Shown: positions 1 through 9,240, counted from the first letter of the stretch. The stretch: 64,000 nt of DNA from Salegentibacter salarius (GCF_900168265.1 NZ_FVZF01000014.1:1-64000); one strand, 5' to 3'. Notes: generated from the letters alone by a model not told the origin. Made by a program: numbers and translations.

Positions 1-2
1 AC

Positions 3-752
3 GCTACTTTTATGCGGATGAAAGATGATTATATGCAAAATGGGCAATTAAAACCCGGGTATAACCTTCAGGCCTCCACCAATAATCAGTTCATCACCAA
101 TTATACCTTAGCCCAAACCACCGCCGATACCACTACCTTAAAAGACCACTTGCAAGATCACATAAACTCCTACGATCAAACACCTCAAAGCCTTACCGCA
201 GATGCCGGCTATGGCAGTGAAGAGAATTATACCGATTTAGAAGAAAAGCAAATTACTGCTTATGTGAAATACAACTACTTCCACAAAGAGCAACGCGATA
301 AAAAGCACCGAGAAAACCTATTTCATCCAGACAATCTGTTCTATAATAAAGAAACCGATACGTATTATTGCCCGATGGGCCAGGCGATGAAGAAAGTAAA
401 AAGTTATAAGAGTGAAACCACTACCGGTTTTAAGCAGCAGATCCATCGTTACCAGGCCGCCAACTGCAAGGGGTGCCCTTTGCGGGGCAGCTGCCATAAA
501 GCTAAAGGGAACAGGACTATCGAACGTAATCACAACCTGATTCGCCACAAGGAAAAGGCCAGGAACCTACTACTAAGTGAAGCGGGAATAGCACATCGCA
601 AAAGAAGGTGTTGGGATGTAGAAGCTGTGTTTGGAAACATCAAGCAAAACATGGGCTTTAAGCGGTTTATGTTGCGGGGAATGGATAAAGTAACTACTGA
701 AATAGGATTAATAGCTATGGCGCACAACTTAAGAAAATTCAGTATAGCATAA
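3..752 (+). mobile_element. IS1182-like transposase, 3' part (cut by window edge)
   Basis: This is the C-terminal part of a DDE transposase. The reading frame is open to the left edge (codons A-T-F precede the first ATG at 12), so the true start lies outside the window. Visible features are the DAGYGSEENY block with a catalytic Asp, a cysteine cluster (CPMGQ, then CKGCPLRGSC) of the zinc-ribbon-like kind seen in IS1182 transposases, and a C-terminal EAVFGNIKQNMGFKRF block carrying the catalytic Glu. The part seen has no stops or frameshifts. The terminal inverted repeat downstream could not be identified because the left end is missing. Family assignment rests on motif recognition. Confidence 0.85.
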
Positions 753-842
753 GAGATGGGGGCTCATTGCCTTTTTTCATCAGAAAGAAAATTTACAAAA
801 AGAAGAAGTGCTTCATCTCACAAAACTTTTATCAATAAAAAA

Positions 843-877
843 AGGCCATCTAAATACTTTTTAGACAGCCTCTTTTT
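843..877 (+). terminator. Hairpin terminator downstream of transposase
   Basis: Arms AGGC-N2-TCTAAA and TTTAGA-N2-GCCT form a stem with two mismatches, followed by a T-rich run. It lies 90 bases after the transposase stop and ends rightward transcription before the oppositely oriented mqo. Confidence 0.55.
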
Positions 878-893
878 CATGGAATCCTTTAAA

Positions 894-998
894 CGTCATC
901 CTGAATTTATTTCAGAGCTTGCCCCGATTTTTATATCGGGGATCTAAGTTGTAGCTAATCAAAACATGTTAGAAGCTGAAACAAGTTCAGCTTTACGG
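894..998. repeat. Degenerate copy of the CGTCA/TGACG hairpin element
   Basis: It starts with CGTCATCCTGAA and contains three small hairpins: CCTGAA/TTTCAG, CCCCGAT/ATCGGGG, and AGCTGAA/TTCAGCT. It ends near TTTACG, a decayed match to the TGACG end of the copies at 13519, 17947 and 24568. It is longer than those by an extra segment containing TAGCTAATC. The rest of the 753-1065 gap holds only the terminator and A+T-rich sequence; the open frame at 756-947 runs through both elements and is not credible as a gene. Confidence 0.6.
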
Positions 999-1065
999 GT
1001 AGCTAGACTTTTATTATAGCTTCTTTTATATTGAAATATTCTGGTTGAAATTGCGTTGTGCCTAT

Positions 1066-2568
1066 CTAATGCAAAACATCTAACTCCAGTTTTTCGGAAG
1101 AATTAGCCTGCACTTTTTTAAATTCAGCTTCATTACCTTCAATATTCTTATTCCAGAAAGGAATCATTTTTGAAAGTTTTTGTTGCCATTCATTAGATTT
1201 TACTTGTTCCGGAAAAGCAGTATTAATAACTTCCAGCATAATAGAAACCGCTACAGAAGCTCCCGGAGACGCACCAAGTAAAGCGGTAATAGAGCCATCT
1301 TTGCTATGTACTACATCGGTGCCAAATTCTAAAACGCCTCCTTGCTCTTCATCTTTCTTGATGATTTGAACTCTTTTACCGGCTACTTTCAACTCCCAAT
1401 CTTCTGCCTTTGCGTCTTTTATAAATTTTCTAAGGTCGTCCATCCTGTCTGAATGATCCATGGTTACTTGTTTCATTAAATATTGGGTGAGTGGTAAGTT
1501 GTGCCAGAAAACACCCCACATAGAAGAAATATTATCTTTATTTATGCTTAAAGGAAGATCTAGTTTAGAACCTTCTTTTAGAAATTTAGTGGTAAATCCT
1601 GCAAATGGTCCAAAAAGCAACTCTTGTTTTCCATTTATATATCTTGTGTCTAAATGCGGTGTAGACATTGGTGGAGCGTCTGGTCCCGCTTTACTGTAAA
1701 CTTTGCCTAAATGTTTTTCTATTACTTCCCGGTTTTTACATACTAACCACTGCCCATCTACCGGAAAGCCACCATAACCATCTTTTTCTTCAATCTCTAC
1801 TTTTTGAAGTAAGGGGAGAGCGCCACCACCGGCACCAATAAACACGTGTTCTGCGTCATAATAAGTTACTTCTCCGGTGTCCAGATTTTGAGCTTCTACC
1901 GTCCACTCCAGGTTTTCATCTGGGTCTACATCTAAAACATGGGTATTTCTTAAAACGGGGACATCAAATTGTTCTTCTAAAATCTTGATATATTGTTGGG
2001 TGATCTCTTCAAAATTAACCTCAGTTCCAATTTCCATCCTCGTACCGGCCATTTTCTCGTTCTCTCGTCCTTCGACAATTAATGGGAACCATTCTTTTAA
2101 TTTCTTCGGGTCTTCAGAAAACTTCATTTCTTCGAACATTGCTGTTTGAGTTAAAGCTTTAAAACGCTTTTTAAGAAATTCAATATTATCATTTCCCGTA
2201 ACCCAGCTGTGGTGTGGTACCGAATGAATAAACTTTTTAGGATCTTTAACCAGGTTTTGTTCTACCAGGTAAGCCCAGAATTGTTTACTGGTTTCAAACT
2301 GGCTGAATATTTCAATGGCTTTGCTAATATCGATGCTGCCATCAGGTTTTTCTGGGGTGTAATTAAGTTCGCATAAAGCAGAATGGCCGGTTCCGGCGTT
2401 GTTCCACGCTCCAGAACTTTCTTTGGCTACCTCACCTAGCTTTTCAAATATGATTATTTTAAGCTTTGGATCAACTAATTTCAGCATTAAAGTGAGCGTT
2501 GCACTCATAATTCCACCGCCTACGCAAATAAGATCGTAGTTATTTTCTTCAAGTACTTTTTGATTCAT
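1066..2568 (-). CDS. mqo: Malate:quinone oxidoreductase
   Basis: This membrane-associated FAD enzyme oxidises malate to oxaloacetate and passes electrons to the quinone pool (menaquinone here). The N-terminus has a dinucleotide-binding motif (CVGGGIMSATLTLML), followed by SSGAWNNAGTGHSA. Further on are GAGGGALPLLQK and a C-terminal GASPGASVAVSIMLEVI, all typical of Mqo. I start at the ATG at 2568 (500 residues, MNQKVLEE), the family's usual length; an upstream in-frame start would add 13 atypical residues. An MFS carrier lies 95 bases upstream on the same strand, possibly supplying an organic acid. A TAAATTTG box sits just before the start. Confidence 0.93.
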   Translation of the reverse strand: MNQKVLEENNYDLICVGGGIMSATLTLMLKLVDPKLKIIIFEKLGEVAKESSGAWNNAGTGHSALCELNYTPEKPDGSIDISKAIEIFSQFETSKQFWAYLVEQNLVKDPKKFIHSVPHHSWVTGNDNIEFLKKRFKALTQTAMFEEMKFSEDPKKLKEWFPLIVEGRENEKMAGTRMEIGTEVNFEEITQQYIKILEEQFDVPVLRNTHVLDVDPDENLEWTVEAQNLDTGEVTYYDAEHVFIGAGGGALPLLQKVEIEEKDGYGGFPVDGQWLVCKNREVIEKHLGKVYSKAGPDAPPMSTPHLDTRYINGKQELLFGPFAGFTTKFLKEGSKLDLPLSINKDNISSMWGVFWHNLPLTQYLMKQVTMDHSDRMDDLRKFIKDAKAEDWELKVAGKRVQIIKKDEEQGGVLEFGTDVVHSKDGSITALLGASPGASVAVSIMLEVINTAFPEQVKSNEWQQKLSKMIPFWNKNIEGNEAEFKKVQANSSEKLELDVLH

Positions 2569-2582
2569 GGTTTGGATTTTCT

Positions 2583-2590
2583 CAAATTTA
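2583..2590 (-). promoter_or_regulatory. Possible -7 element of mqo
   Basis: On the minus strand this reads TAAATTTG, matching the Bacteroidetes TAnnTTTG consensus. It would give a leader of only about ten bases before the ATG at 2568, so it may be fortuitous. No clear TTTG -33 box is at the ideal distance. Confidence 0.3.
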
Positions 2591-2663
2591 GAAAAACAGA
2601 AAACCAATCTTAGCCAATAAAATATTAAAGCTCGAGAGTTAACAGAAACTCCGAAAGCATTAA

Positions 2664-3941
2664 TTATTCTATGGTTGAGGTCTCGTATTGAAGTTTTTCC
2701 TCCTTGCTTTTAACTTTTTGAATACTTCTGTTTAATAATATGCTAATAACAAGGGCGATGATGATTAGCCCGGTAAAAACATAAAATACTGGGATATAAC
2801 TTCCGGTTCTCGTGTAAATTTGTGAAACCAGGGTAGGGCCTATAAGTCCGCCCAAAGACCAGGTGGTTAAAAGATAACCGTGAATTGCTCCCAGTTCTTT
2901 AGTGCCGAAGAGATCTCCTATAAAGGCCGGAAGATTAGAGAATCCGCCACCGTAGCAACTTACCACTAAAAAGATGAAAATTTGAAAAATGAATGCGCTG
3001 GTAATGATGGGAAGTGTAATAAAGGCAACCAGTTGAATGATAAAGAAAATAATAAAAACTTTTGGGCGTGAAATATAATCTGAAGCTGCTGCCCAACCTA
3101 ATCTTCCGCCGCCATTAAATATTCCCATAATTCCTACCATTGTGGCTGCCGCCCCGGCCGATAACCCAACGATGTTTTGTGCCATAGGAGATGCTACCGA
3201 AATCATCATAATCCCTGCGCTGGTATTTATAAGCATCATAGTCCATAACATCCAAAAATGTTTAGTCCTAACAGCTTCACCGGATGTTGCTTGGGATAAG
3301 TCTTTTTTTATTTTCCTGGTTCCGGCTTTGACAGCTGCCTTCATTCCTGCCGGCATCCAGTTTCTTGGGGGTGGTGCGATATAAGATGCACCAAGCATCA
3401 TTAAAACAAAATAAGAGATCCCTAAAATATAGAAGGTGTAACTTATCCCTATAGATTCTATTAAACTTGCAGCTACCGGTGCTGTTATCAGTGCGCCGGT
3501 ACCAAAACCAAGTACTGCCATTCCTGTTGCCAGTCCACGTTTATCGGGAAACCACTTCACTAATGTTGAAACGGGTGCTATATAACCAATTCCCAGCCCC
3601 AGGCCACTTAAAAGCCCGTAAGAGAGTAGAAATCCCGTTAAGGAATCCATAGAAATTGCGAAACCGGAGCCTGCCTGGCCCAGACCAAATAATACCGCGG
3701 CGAGCATAGCCGATTTTCTAGGACCACTTCTTTCTACAAATTTTCCGAATAATGCTGCGGAACCTCCACCAAGAACCATCATTATTGTAAACGCGGTGGT
3801 AACCGAAGCCATAGACCATCCTTTAGTTTCAACAAGAGGTTGCGTGTAAACGCTGTAAGCGTATGCCGCACCAATAGAAATATGAATAAAAACTGCGGAA
3901 GCGGCAATTAGCCATCGGTTTTTCGCGGTGGTGGTGTCCAT
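2664..3941 (-). CDS. OFA-type major facilitator superfamily transporter
   Basis: A 425-residue polytopic membrane protein with about 12 hydrophobic segments. The N-terminal pattern (RWLIAASAVFIHISIGAAYAYSVYTQPL, given here as seen in parts: IGAAYAYSV) and the central loop between the two six-helix halves (PPPRNWMPAG, then a basic stretch) fit the oxalate/formate antiporter family, whose members carry oxalate, formate, lactate or other small organic anions. The substrate cannot be read from sequence. It lies upstream of mqo on the same strand, which suggests import of an organic acid feeding the TCA cycle. The start ATG at 3941 gives a direct entry into the first helix. Confidence 0.85.
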   Translation of the reverse strand: MDTTTAKNRWLIAASAVFIHISIGAAYAYSVYTQPLVETKGWSMASVTTAFTIMMVLGGGSAALFGKFVERSGPRKSAMLAAVLFGLGQAGSGFAISMDSLTGFLLSYGLLSGLGLGIGYIAPVSTLVKWFPDKRGLATGMAVLGFGTGALITAPVAASLIESIGISYTFYILGISYFVLMMLGASYIAPPPRNWMPAGMKAAVKAGTRKIKKDLSQATSGEAVRTKHFWMLWTMMLINTSAGIMMISVASPMAQNIVGLSAGAAATMVGIMGIFNGGGRLGWAAASDYISRPKVFIIFFIIQLVAFITLPIITSAFIFQIFIFLVVSCYGGGFSNLPAFIGDLFGTKELGAIHGYLLTTWSLGGLIGPTLVSQIYTRTGSYIPVFYVFTGLIIIALVISILLNRSIQKVKSKEEKLQYETSTIE

Positions 3942-4055
3942 TTATAGAGAATTTTTTAATGTTATAATGCTATTAAGCTGAATAAGATAACAAGTATAAG
4001 TTTTTATTGTGAAAATTAATATGAAATGACTGTATTCTTAGAAATGATATAATAA

Positions 4056-4087
4056 AAAAGCCCGCAATTTTTTAATTGCGAGCTTTT
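4056..4087 (-). terminator. Terminator after DUF4369 lipoprotein gene
   Basis: Arms of 14 bases (AAAAGCCCGCAATT and AATTGCGAGCTTTT) pair with one mismatch. The T tract faces the minus strand, ending the gene that stops at 4111; the symmetric A/T flanks would also work in the other direction. Confidence 0.75.
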
Positions 4088-4110
4088 AGTTTCTTAAATA
4101 AAATGCTGAA

Positions 4111-4872
4111 TTAACTTACGCTTTCTTCACTGCTGTCTGTTTCTTCAGTTTTAATATTTTCTATTTCTTTTTGTTCCTCTTTTCGCTCTTTCAGGAAATC
4201 TTTTAATTCTTTCCCGTACATAGATTTTTTCACCTTTGGTTCCAAAGAATTATAAATAGTATCCAGGTATTTAATATTAGCATCAAAAACTTCAGAAAGG
4301 GCTAAATAAGGAGCCACTTCCAGGTCTTTGTTGTTAATCGCGAAATTTACTGTGTAGAGGTATTTTCTTTTAAGCAAGCTTTCATATTGCTTATTTACTT
4401 CTATTAATTTTTCTTCATTTTCTTCTTTCTGTGCTTCAAAATTTTCCTTAATTAATTCCAGGTTTTTGTCATTGAAGCGTGTCATCATCTTGCGATATTC
4501 TTCCAGTTTTTCCTGGTTTTTTGCGCCGATTATCTCTGCATCGGTTACAAACTTTTCTAAAGTGGTATTAATGGTCACTTCTCCTTCTTCAGCAAAGAAA
4601 TCTATGCGATCGTCATACTGAGAGTTGTCTACCTTTTTAAGATAAAGGTACATTACCTGCGGGCTTTCAATAAAAGTTTCCAGGCTTATATTAGCATTGC
4701 CGTTAACTTCTACCGAATCTACATCTACCATAAGCGTATCTTCTATCTTTTGAAGATAAACGGTTCCTTTTTTAAGGCCTTCAATATTAGCGTTTACGAT
4801 AAGGTTGCTTTCTTTATTGTTACAAGAACTTAGGGCAATAATTGCCAGTAAAAGAATGCTAATTTTTTTCAT
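4111..4872 (-). CDS. DUF4369 domain lipoprotein
   Basis: A 253-residue predicted lipoprotein. It has a short signal peptide with lipobox ALSSC (Cys16), so the mature protein is probably tethered to the membrane. Residues about 20-120 form the beta-rich DUF4369 domain (EGLKKGTVYLQKIEDT, then MYLYLKKVDN), which in Bacteroidetes often precedes a thioredoxin-like domain. No CxxC thioredoxin domain follows here. Instead residues about 120-170 are a charged helix likely to form a coiled coil, and the C-terminus is a Glu/Ser-rich tail. It appears to be transcribed alone, with its own terminator. The function is unknown. Confidence 0.8.
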   Translation of the reverse strand: MKKISILLLAIIALSSCNNKESNLIVNANIEGLKKGTVYLQKIEDTLMVDVDSVEVNGNANISLETFIESPQVMYLYLKKVDNSQYDDRIDFFAEEGEVTINTTLEKFVTDAEIIGAKNQEKLEEYRKMMTRFNDKNLELIKENFEAQKEENEEKLIEVNKQYESLLKRKYLYTVNFAINNKDLEVAPYLALSEVFDANIKYLDTIYNSLEPKVKKSMYGKELKDFLKERKEEQKEIENIKTEETDSSEESVS

Positions 4873-5015
4873 TGTTTATAATTTTCTGTCGATGTAGGAA
4901 TTTTCACAAGCTGATAAATATACTTCTGTGTATTCCCAATTTTTTGTATTCAGAATTTATCTGGTTTCAGGTTTCTGATTCAGGCGGCAAATATCTTATA
5001 ATTTTCTTTTCTAAA

Positions 5016-6281
5016 CTAACTCCCGGCCGCGATTTGCATTAAAATAGTAGTTAGAATTGCACCATAGGTACCTACTACGTATCCAAAAACCGCAAGTAAC
5101 ACTCCTACCGTGGCAAGGGATGGGTGGAATGCCGCCGCAACAACAGGTGCTGAAGCTGCACCTCCAACATTAGCCTGGCTGCCTACCGCAAGGAAAAAAT
5201 AAGGTGCTTTAATAAGTTTGGCGGTACCAAATAGAAAAATCACGTGAATAGACATCCATATAAGTCCGATACCGATGAGGCCCGGATTGTCGAAAACCAT
5301 TCCGAGATCCATTTTCATCCCAATGGTTGCAACAAGAATATAAATAAAAATACTTCCTAATTTACTGGCACCGGCGCCCTCGTACTTTTTAAATCTAGTG
5401 AAAGAAAGAGCTATACCAATGGCTGTTGCAATAGTGATCATCCAGAAAAAGGAAGAAGAAAAGGAGGAAAGCGCACTTTTGCTATCGTTGAAAATCTCAA
5501 AATTTGCTAATAAGTATGCCGAAATCTCATCGGCTCCCCAGTGTGCAAGTCCAACCGCAACAAAAGCAAGTCCCAACATCACCATATAATCTGGCAGGCT
5601 TGGATTTCGGGTTACGCTGTCAGCATAATTGGAAACTTTATTTTTAAGTTCAGTTATGGCCGAGTTATCTGCTTTTAGCCATTTATCAATTTTTTCGCTT
5701 TTTCCAATACCCATAAGTAAACCTGCCATAAGCAAGTTAGCTACTACGATATCTACCAGTACCATCCCACCGTACAGTTCTGGATTATACTCATATATTT
5801 CCAGCATTGCTGCCTGGTTAGCTCCACCGCCAATCCAGCTTCCTGCAATAGTAGAAAGGCCACGCCAAATGGCGTCTGGACCAACGCCGCCAACAGTTTC
5901 AGGAGAAATTGCTGAAACAATTAAAATGGCAAGCGGGCCACCAACGATAATTCCAACGGTACCTGCGAAAAACATAATAAGTGCTTTTGGCCCAAGGTTA
6001 AAAATGGCTTTTAAATCTATGCTAAGTGTCATTAAAACCAGGGAAGCAGGCAAAAGGTAGCGGCTGGCCACGAAATAGAGTTGAGAGGTGCTGTCGTCTA
6101 TTAATCCGAGCGAATTAAAGATCGCCGGAATTAAATAGCACATTAGAAGTGCAGGAACAACTGCATAGAATTTCTTCCAGAAACCCTCTTTTTGGGAAGA
6201 AGTGACAAACACAAAACCCAGGGCGAGCATTAAAAGTCCGAATACTATCGCGTCATTGGTAAAAACAGGTGTATCTTGCAT
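5016..6281 (-). CDS. DUF819 family integral membrane protein
   Basis: A 421-residue protein with about ten or more hydrophobic segments. The features GSWIGGGANQAAMLEI and the C-terminal GSQANVGGAASAPVVAAAFHPSLA are typical of the DUF819 family (YjcL-like), related to sodium/bile-acid-type symporters; substrates are unknown. I start at ATG 6281 because the longer frame begins with TTG at 6305. It is the last gene of the leftward SPFH-hydrolase-RHH-HAD group, with about 60 bases between it and the HAD gene. That gap contains a TATTTTG stretch that might be an internal promoter. Confidence 0.82.
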   Translation of the reverse strand: MQDTPVFTNDAIVFGLLMLALGFVFVTSSQKEGFWKKFYAVVPALLMCYLIPAIFNSLGLIDDSTSQLYFVASRYLLPASLVLMTLSIDLKAIFNLGPKALIMFFAGTVGIIVGGPLAILIVSAISPETVGGVGPDAIWRGLSTIAGSWIGGGANQAAMLEIYEYNPELYGGMVLVDIVVANLLMAGLLMGIGKSEKIDKWLKADNSAITELKNKVSNYADSVTRNPSLPDYMVMLGLAFVAVGLAHWGADEISAYLLANFEIFNDSKSALSSFSSSFFWMITIATAIGIALSFTRFKKYEGAGASKLGSIFIYILVATIGMKMDLGMVFDNPGLIGIGLIWMSIHVIFLFGTAKLIKAPYFFLAVGSQANVGGAASAPVVAAAFHPSLATVGVLLAVFGYVVGTYGAILTTILMQIAAGS

Positions 6282-6342
6282 TAGAAAAGTTTTAAGCGGC
6301 GCCAAAATACAATTTTTCTTAAACTCTTCTTAAGGATTATCG

Positions 6343-7164
6343 CTAATCCTGTACATTGATTTTAAACAATTCTCTTAACCTATTTGCCACACCATCTTCC
6401 TTGCCACTTTGGGTAACAATATTGGCAACTTCCAGCACTTCTCTTCTGGCATTTCCAACTGCTACGCCCATACCTACGCCTTTTATCATTTCTACGTCGT
6501 TATAATTGTCACCAAAAGCAATAGTTTGTTCAGGGCTTAGATCAAAATGGTTTTTAAGCAGAAATTTAATTGCGGTAAGTTTTGAAATCTCTTTGTTAGC
6601 AATTTCCAGATAAGTGGGTTTAGAACGGTATAAATGCAATTGATCTTGGAAGTTTTGGGATAGAAAATCTTTAATTTCATCTATATGCGCTTCATCACCC
6701 ATGGCCATAATTTTGTGCGCCCCTTTGTTATCTTTTTTCCAGGAAGAAAGCACATCGCTATTCGACTTAATGTCTGGTTTTACTTTAGTGTTGTTTTCTT
6801 CACGTGCAGCCCATTGATCATACTGCGGAACATACCATTCGTCACTATGGTAAAGGCTCAAATGGCAATTCATATTCTTATTGAAATCACAAAGATTTTC
6901 AAGCGTATTTATTGGAATTTCAGTAGAGCTCACCGCTTTTCCGTTTACTAAGATCAAGCCGCCATTGTAGCAAATTATGGGTTGTTCGTTTATATCCAGA
7001 TCTTCCTGAAGGTGTCTCATTGCCGCCGGCATTCTTGCCGAAATGAGCACGAAGGGCAGCTTATCTTTTAAATTTTTTATCGTTGAAATTGTAGCAGGAG
7101 ATAATGCCCTGTCGTGGTTTAATAAAGTCCCGTCAATATCTGAGAAAACTATTTTGTATTCCAT
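6343..7164 (-). CDS. Cof-type HAD-IIB phosphatase
   Basis: A 273-residue hydrolase of the haloacid dehalogenase superfamily. The nucleophile motif is FSDIDGTLL (Asp9, Asp11), followed by a motif II region LISARM, and the C-terminal motif FGDNYNDVEMIKGVGMGVAVGNA has the acidic metal ligands. The IIB-type cap sits between. Relatives dephosphorylate sugar phosphates, flavin or pyridoxal phosphate; the substrate here is not determinable. Its ATG overlaps the stop of the small ribbon-helix-helix gene (TAATG), so the two are translationally coupled. Confidence 0.9.
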   Translation of the reverse strand: MEYKIVFSDIDGTLLNHDRALSPATISTIKNLKDKLPFVLISARMPAAMRHLQEDLDINEQPIICYNGGLILVNGKAVSSTEIPINTLENLCDFNKNMNCHLSLYHSDEWYVPQYDQWAAREENNTKVKPDIKSNSDVLSSWKKDNKGAHKIMAMGDEAHIDEIKDFLSQNFQDQLHLYRSKPTYLEIANKEISKLTAIKFLLKNHFDLSPEQTIAFGDNYNDVEMIKGVGMGVAVGNARREVLEVANIVTQSGKEDGVANRLRELFKINVQD

Positions 7165-7331
7165 TATTCTTCTTTTTTATTCTTTGGGTGGCGATTTGCT
7201 TCTTTAAGTGCTTTATTTAGCATCCACTCTATCTGCCCATTGGTGCTCCTGAATTCATCAGCAGCCCATTTTTCAATGGCTTTCAGCATCTTTTCGTCAA
7301 CTCTAAGGGCGAATGCTTTTTTATTACTCAT
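7164..7331 (-). CDS. Arc-type ribbon-helix-helix DNA-binding protein, 55 aa
   Basis: A short gene of 55 codons reading MSNKKAFALRVDEKMLKAIE, then KWAADEFRSTNGQIEWMLNKALKE and a basic tail. The beta-strand followed by two helices (FALRVDE, MLKAIEKWA, TNGQIEWMLNKAL) fits the Arc/MetJ ribbon-helix-helix fold, which binds DNA as a dimer of strands. It lies one base after the hydrolase stop and overlaps the HAD start by one base, so it belongs to the SPFH operon. A near-palindrome upstream of the operon (9160-9178) is a candidate operator. It could be an autoregulator; no toxin gene lies beside it. Confidence 0.8.
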   Translation of the reverse strand: MSNKKAFALRVDEKMLKAIEKWAADEFRSTNGQIEWMLNKALKEANRHPKNKKEE

Positions 7332-7332
7332 T

Positions 7333-8271
7333 TTATTTAATTTCCAGATTTTTAATAAAATCGGTTAAAACCGGAATTAATTCGGGATGCAAGGGTAATT
7401 CAGGGTTATTATAGGTCTGGTAGTTTTTAGTCAAATCATTAGAAACTATTTCACGAAAAACGTGGTTCATATTCTCCAATAATACTAATTCTGAATTAAG
7501 AGCCGCGTTATGCAGTATTTTGGCTTGTTCTTCTTTTACCTGTGCATCATTTGTTCCGTTTATCACCAAAACGGAAATTTTGAGTTTGGCAATTTCTTCT
7601 GAAGGATCATATTTCATCCAGGAAGATAAAAAAGCTTGATTTTTAGGATGAAAAACCATTTCCAAAATATTCGGATACTCTGAAGTATTACCGTTTATCT
7701 TAATTTCCTGTAGGTTTTTAGTGATCTCATTTTCTAGCTGAGGTAATTGTGCCGAAAGTTGTTCTACTAAAATATTGTCTATACTTTCTCCTGGGCCCGC
7801 GAGCGAGATAAAAGCATCTGCATTATCTTTTGCAGCAATCATTCCTATTAACGAACCCTGACTATGTCCTGCAATAACATATTTGCTGAAGTTTTCTTTT
7901 TTAAAGTAGCTAAGAATATTTTTTACATCGGTTATAAAGTCATCGAATGAAATTGCTTCCAGGTTTAATTCCTGTGCTTTAATACTCCTTTTATCGAATC
8001 TGAAACTTGCTATTTTATTTTCAGCTAATTGATGAGCAATTTTTTTTGAAAAATCACTCTGCATACCACTTTGGTTGCCATCACGATTGGTTAAGCCCGA
8101 GCCCTGAATAAAAATCACCAAAGGAGGATTTTCATTATTAGAAGGCAGCGTGAGAGTTCCATCGGTAAGTTTATCTATAGAAATCTCTTCTTCAGAAAAT
8201 GTTGTTTCCTGGGCGAAGGAGAAACAACTTCCGAAGAAAATTAAGATTAAACTAAATTTTAAATTTCTCAT
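7333..8271 (-). CDS. Secreted alpha/beta hydrolase
   Basis: A 312-residue protein with a signal peptide ending near SCFSFAQ. The oxyanion/N-terminal strand is PPLVIFIQGSG, and the nucleophile elbow is AGHSQGS (GxSxG). A later Asp (VINGTNDAQVK) and His (NMNHVFRE) complete a likely Ser-Asp-His triad. It resembles serine aminopeptidase S33/dienelactone-hydrolase-like esterases acting in the periplasm. It sits 10 bases after the SPFH gene and one base before the ribbon-helix-helix gene, in one operon. The substrate is unknown. Confidence 0.85.
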   Translation of the reverse strand: MRNLKFSLILIFFGSCFSFAQETTFSEEEISIDKLTDGTLTLPSNNENPPLVIFIQGSGLTNRDGNQSGMQSDFSKKIAHQLAENKIASFRFDKRSIKAQELNLEAISFDDFITDVKNILSYFKKENFSKYVIAGHSQGSLIGMIAAKDNADAFISLAGPGESIDNILVEQLSAQLPQLENEITKNLQEIKINGNTSEYPNILEMVFHPKNQAFLSSWMKYDPSEEIAKLKISVLVINGTNDAQVKEEQAKILHNAALNSELVLLENMNHVFREIVSNDLTKNYQTYNNPELPLHPELIPVLTDFIKNLEIK

Positions 8272-8281
8272 CTCTGTTTTT

Positions 8282-9142
8282 TTAATGATTTAAAGTACCG
8301 GCGTTAACTACCGGTGTAGCATCTTTGTCACTGCAAAGCACAACCATTAAATTGCTAACCATTGCTGCGCGTCTTTCGGCATCAAGGTCTACTAATTCTT
8401 TTTCGTTTAGCTGATGTAAGGCCATTTCTACCATACTCACTGCACCTTCCACAATTTTATGTCGGGCAGCAACAATGGCTGTTGCTTGCTGGCGTTTTAA
8501 CATAGCGCTGGCAATTTCGTTAGCATAAGCCAGGTAACCAATTCTAGCTTCAAGCACTTCAATTCCGGCAATATTTAAGCGTTCTTCCAATTCTTTTTCG
8601 AGAGCATCGCTAACTTCATTTACACTGGAACGCAGGGTAATATCTTCATCTAAACCTTCGTCGGCAAAATTATCATAAGGATAGAGACTGGCAAGTTTTC
8701 TAACCGCAGCATCTGTTTGTACCACTACAAAATTTTCGAAATTATCAACATCAAAAGAGGCTTTATAGGTATCACGCACGCGCCAAACCAGGATAGTGCT
8801 TATCATTACCGGATTTCCTAATTTATCGTTCACTTTTAGGCGTTCGCTGTCAAAGTTTCTGGCACGTAAAGAAATTTTCTTTTTGGTATAAAATGGGTTA
8901 ACCCAAAAAAGTCCGTTCTTTTTTACAGTACCCTTATAATCGCCAAAAAGTAAAAGTACCCTGGAGCCGTTTGGGTTAACCAGAATAAGTCCGGGAAGGA
9001 TAAATAATGCGATAATTATTCCAAGAATAAACCAGGGATTACTAAGTACAATAAAACCTATAATACTTCCGAAGAATAAAAATAGAAAAACAAACAACAT
9101 AATATAGCCGTTTGCTGCTGTGAGATCTTTTTCCTGAGTCAT
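8282..9142 (-). CDS. SPFH/band 7 membrane protein
   Basis: A 286-residue protein with two N-terminal hydrophobic segments (residues about 12-60) followed by an SPFH domain. The signature region runs through [19 protein letters not shown], and residues about 170-230 form the Glu/Ala-rich helix with [23 protein letters not shown] proteins form ring-like scaffolds in lipid microdomains and often control membrane proteases. Here it is the first gene of a leftward operon with a periplasmic hydrolase, a small DNA-binding protein and a HAD phosphatase. No NfeD protein or partner protease is adjacent. Confidence 0.9.
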   Translation of the reverse strand: MTQEKDLTAANGYIMLFVFLFLFFGSIIGFIVLSNPWFILGIIIALFILPGLILVNPNGSRVLLLFGDYKGTVKKNGLFWVNPFYTKKKISLRARNFDSERLKVNDKLGNPVMISTILVWRVRDTYKASFDVDNFENFVVVQTDAAVRKLASLYPYDNFADEGLDEDITLRSSVNEVSDALEKELEERLNIAGIEVLEARIGYLAYANEIASAMLKRQQATAIVAARHKIVEGAVSMVEMALHQLNEKELVDLDAERRAAMVSNLMVVLCSDKDATPVVNAGTLNH

Positions 9143-9159
9143 GATGTTCTAAAATTGGT

Positions 9160-9178
9160 TGATATTAAATTGATATCA
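9160..9178. promoter_or_regulatory. Candidate operator upstream of SPFH operon
   Basis: TGATAT and ATATCA form an inverted repeat with a seven-base spacer, beginning 18 bases upstream of the SPFH start codon. The ribbon-helix-helix protein encoded in the operon is a candidate binder. This is an inference from position only. Confidence 0.3.
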
Positions 9179-9240
9179 TAAATATATTATATTAGTTTGA
9201 ACCGGGAAAAGATTTAACATATAAAAAATATGGGCTTCAT

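Noticed and set aside
756-947. 63-codon open frame after the transposase
   Set aside because: It runs through the terminator hairpin and into the repeat element, with no recognisable protein features.
7164-7331. Ribbon-helix-helix gene as antitoxin of a toxin-antitoxin pair
   Set aside because: The overlapping partner is a clear HAD phosphatase and the other neighbour a secreted hydrolase; no RelE/ParE/PIN-type toxin is present.
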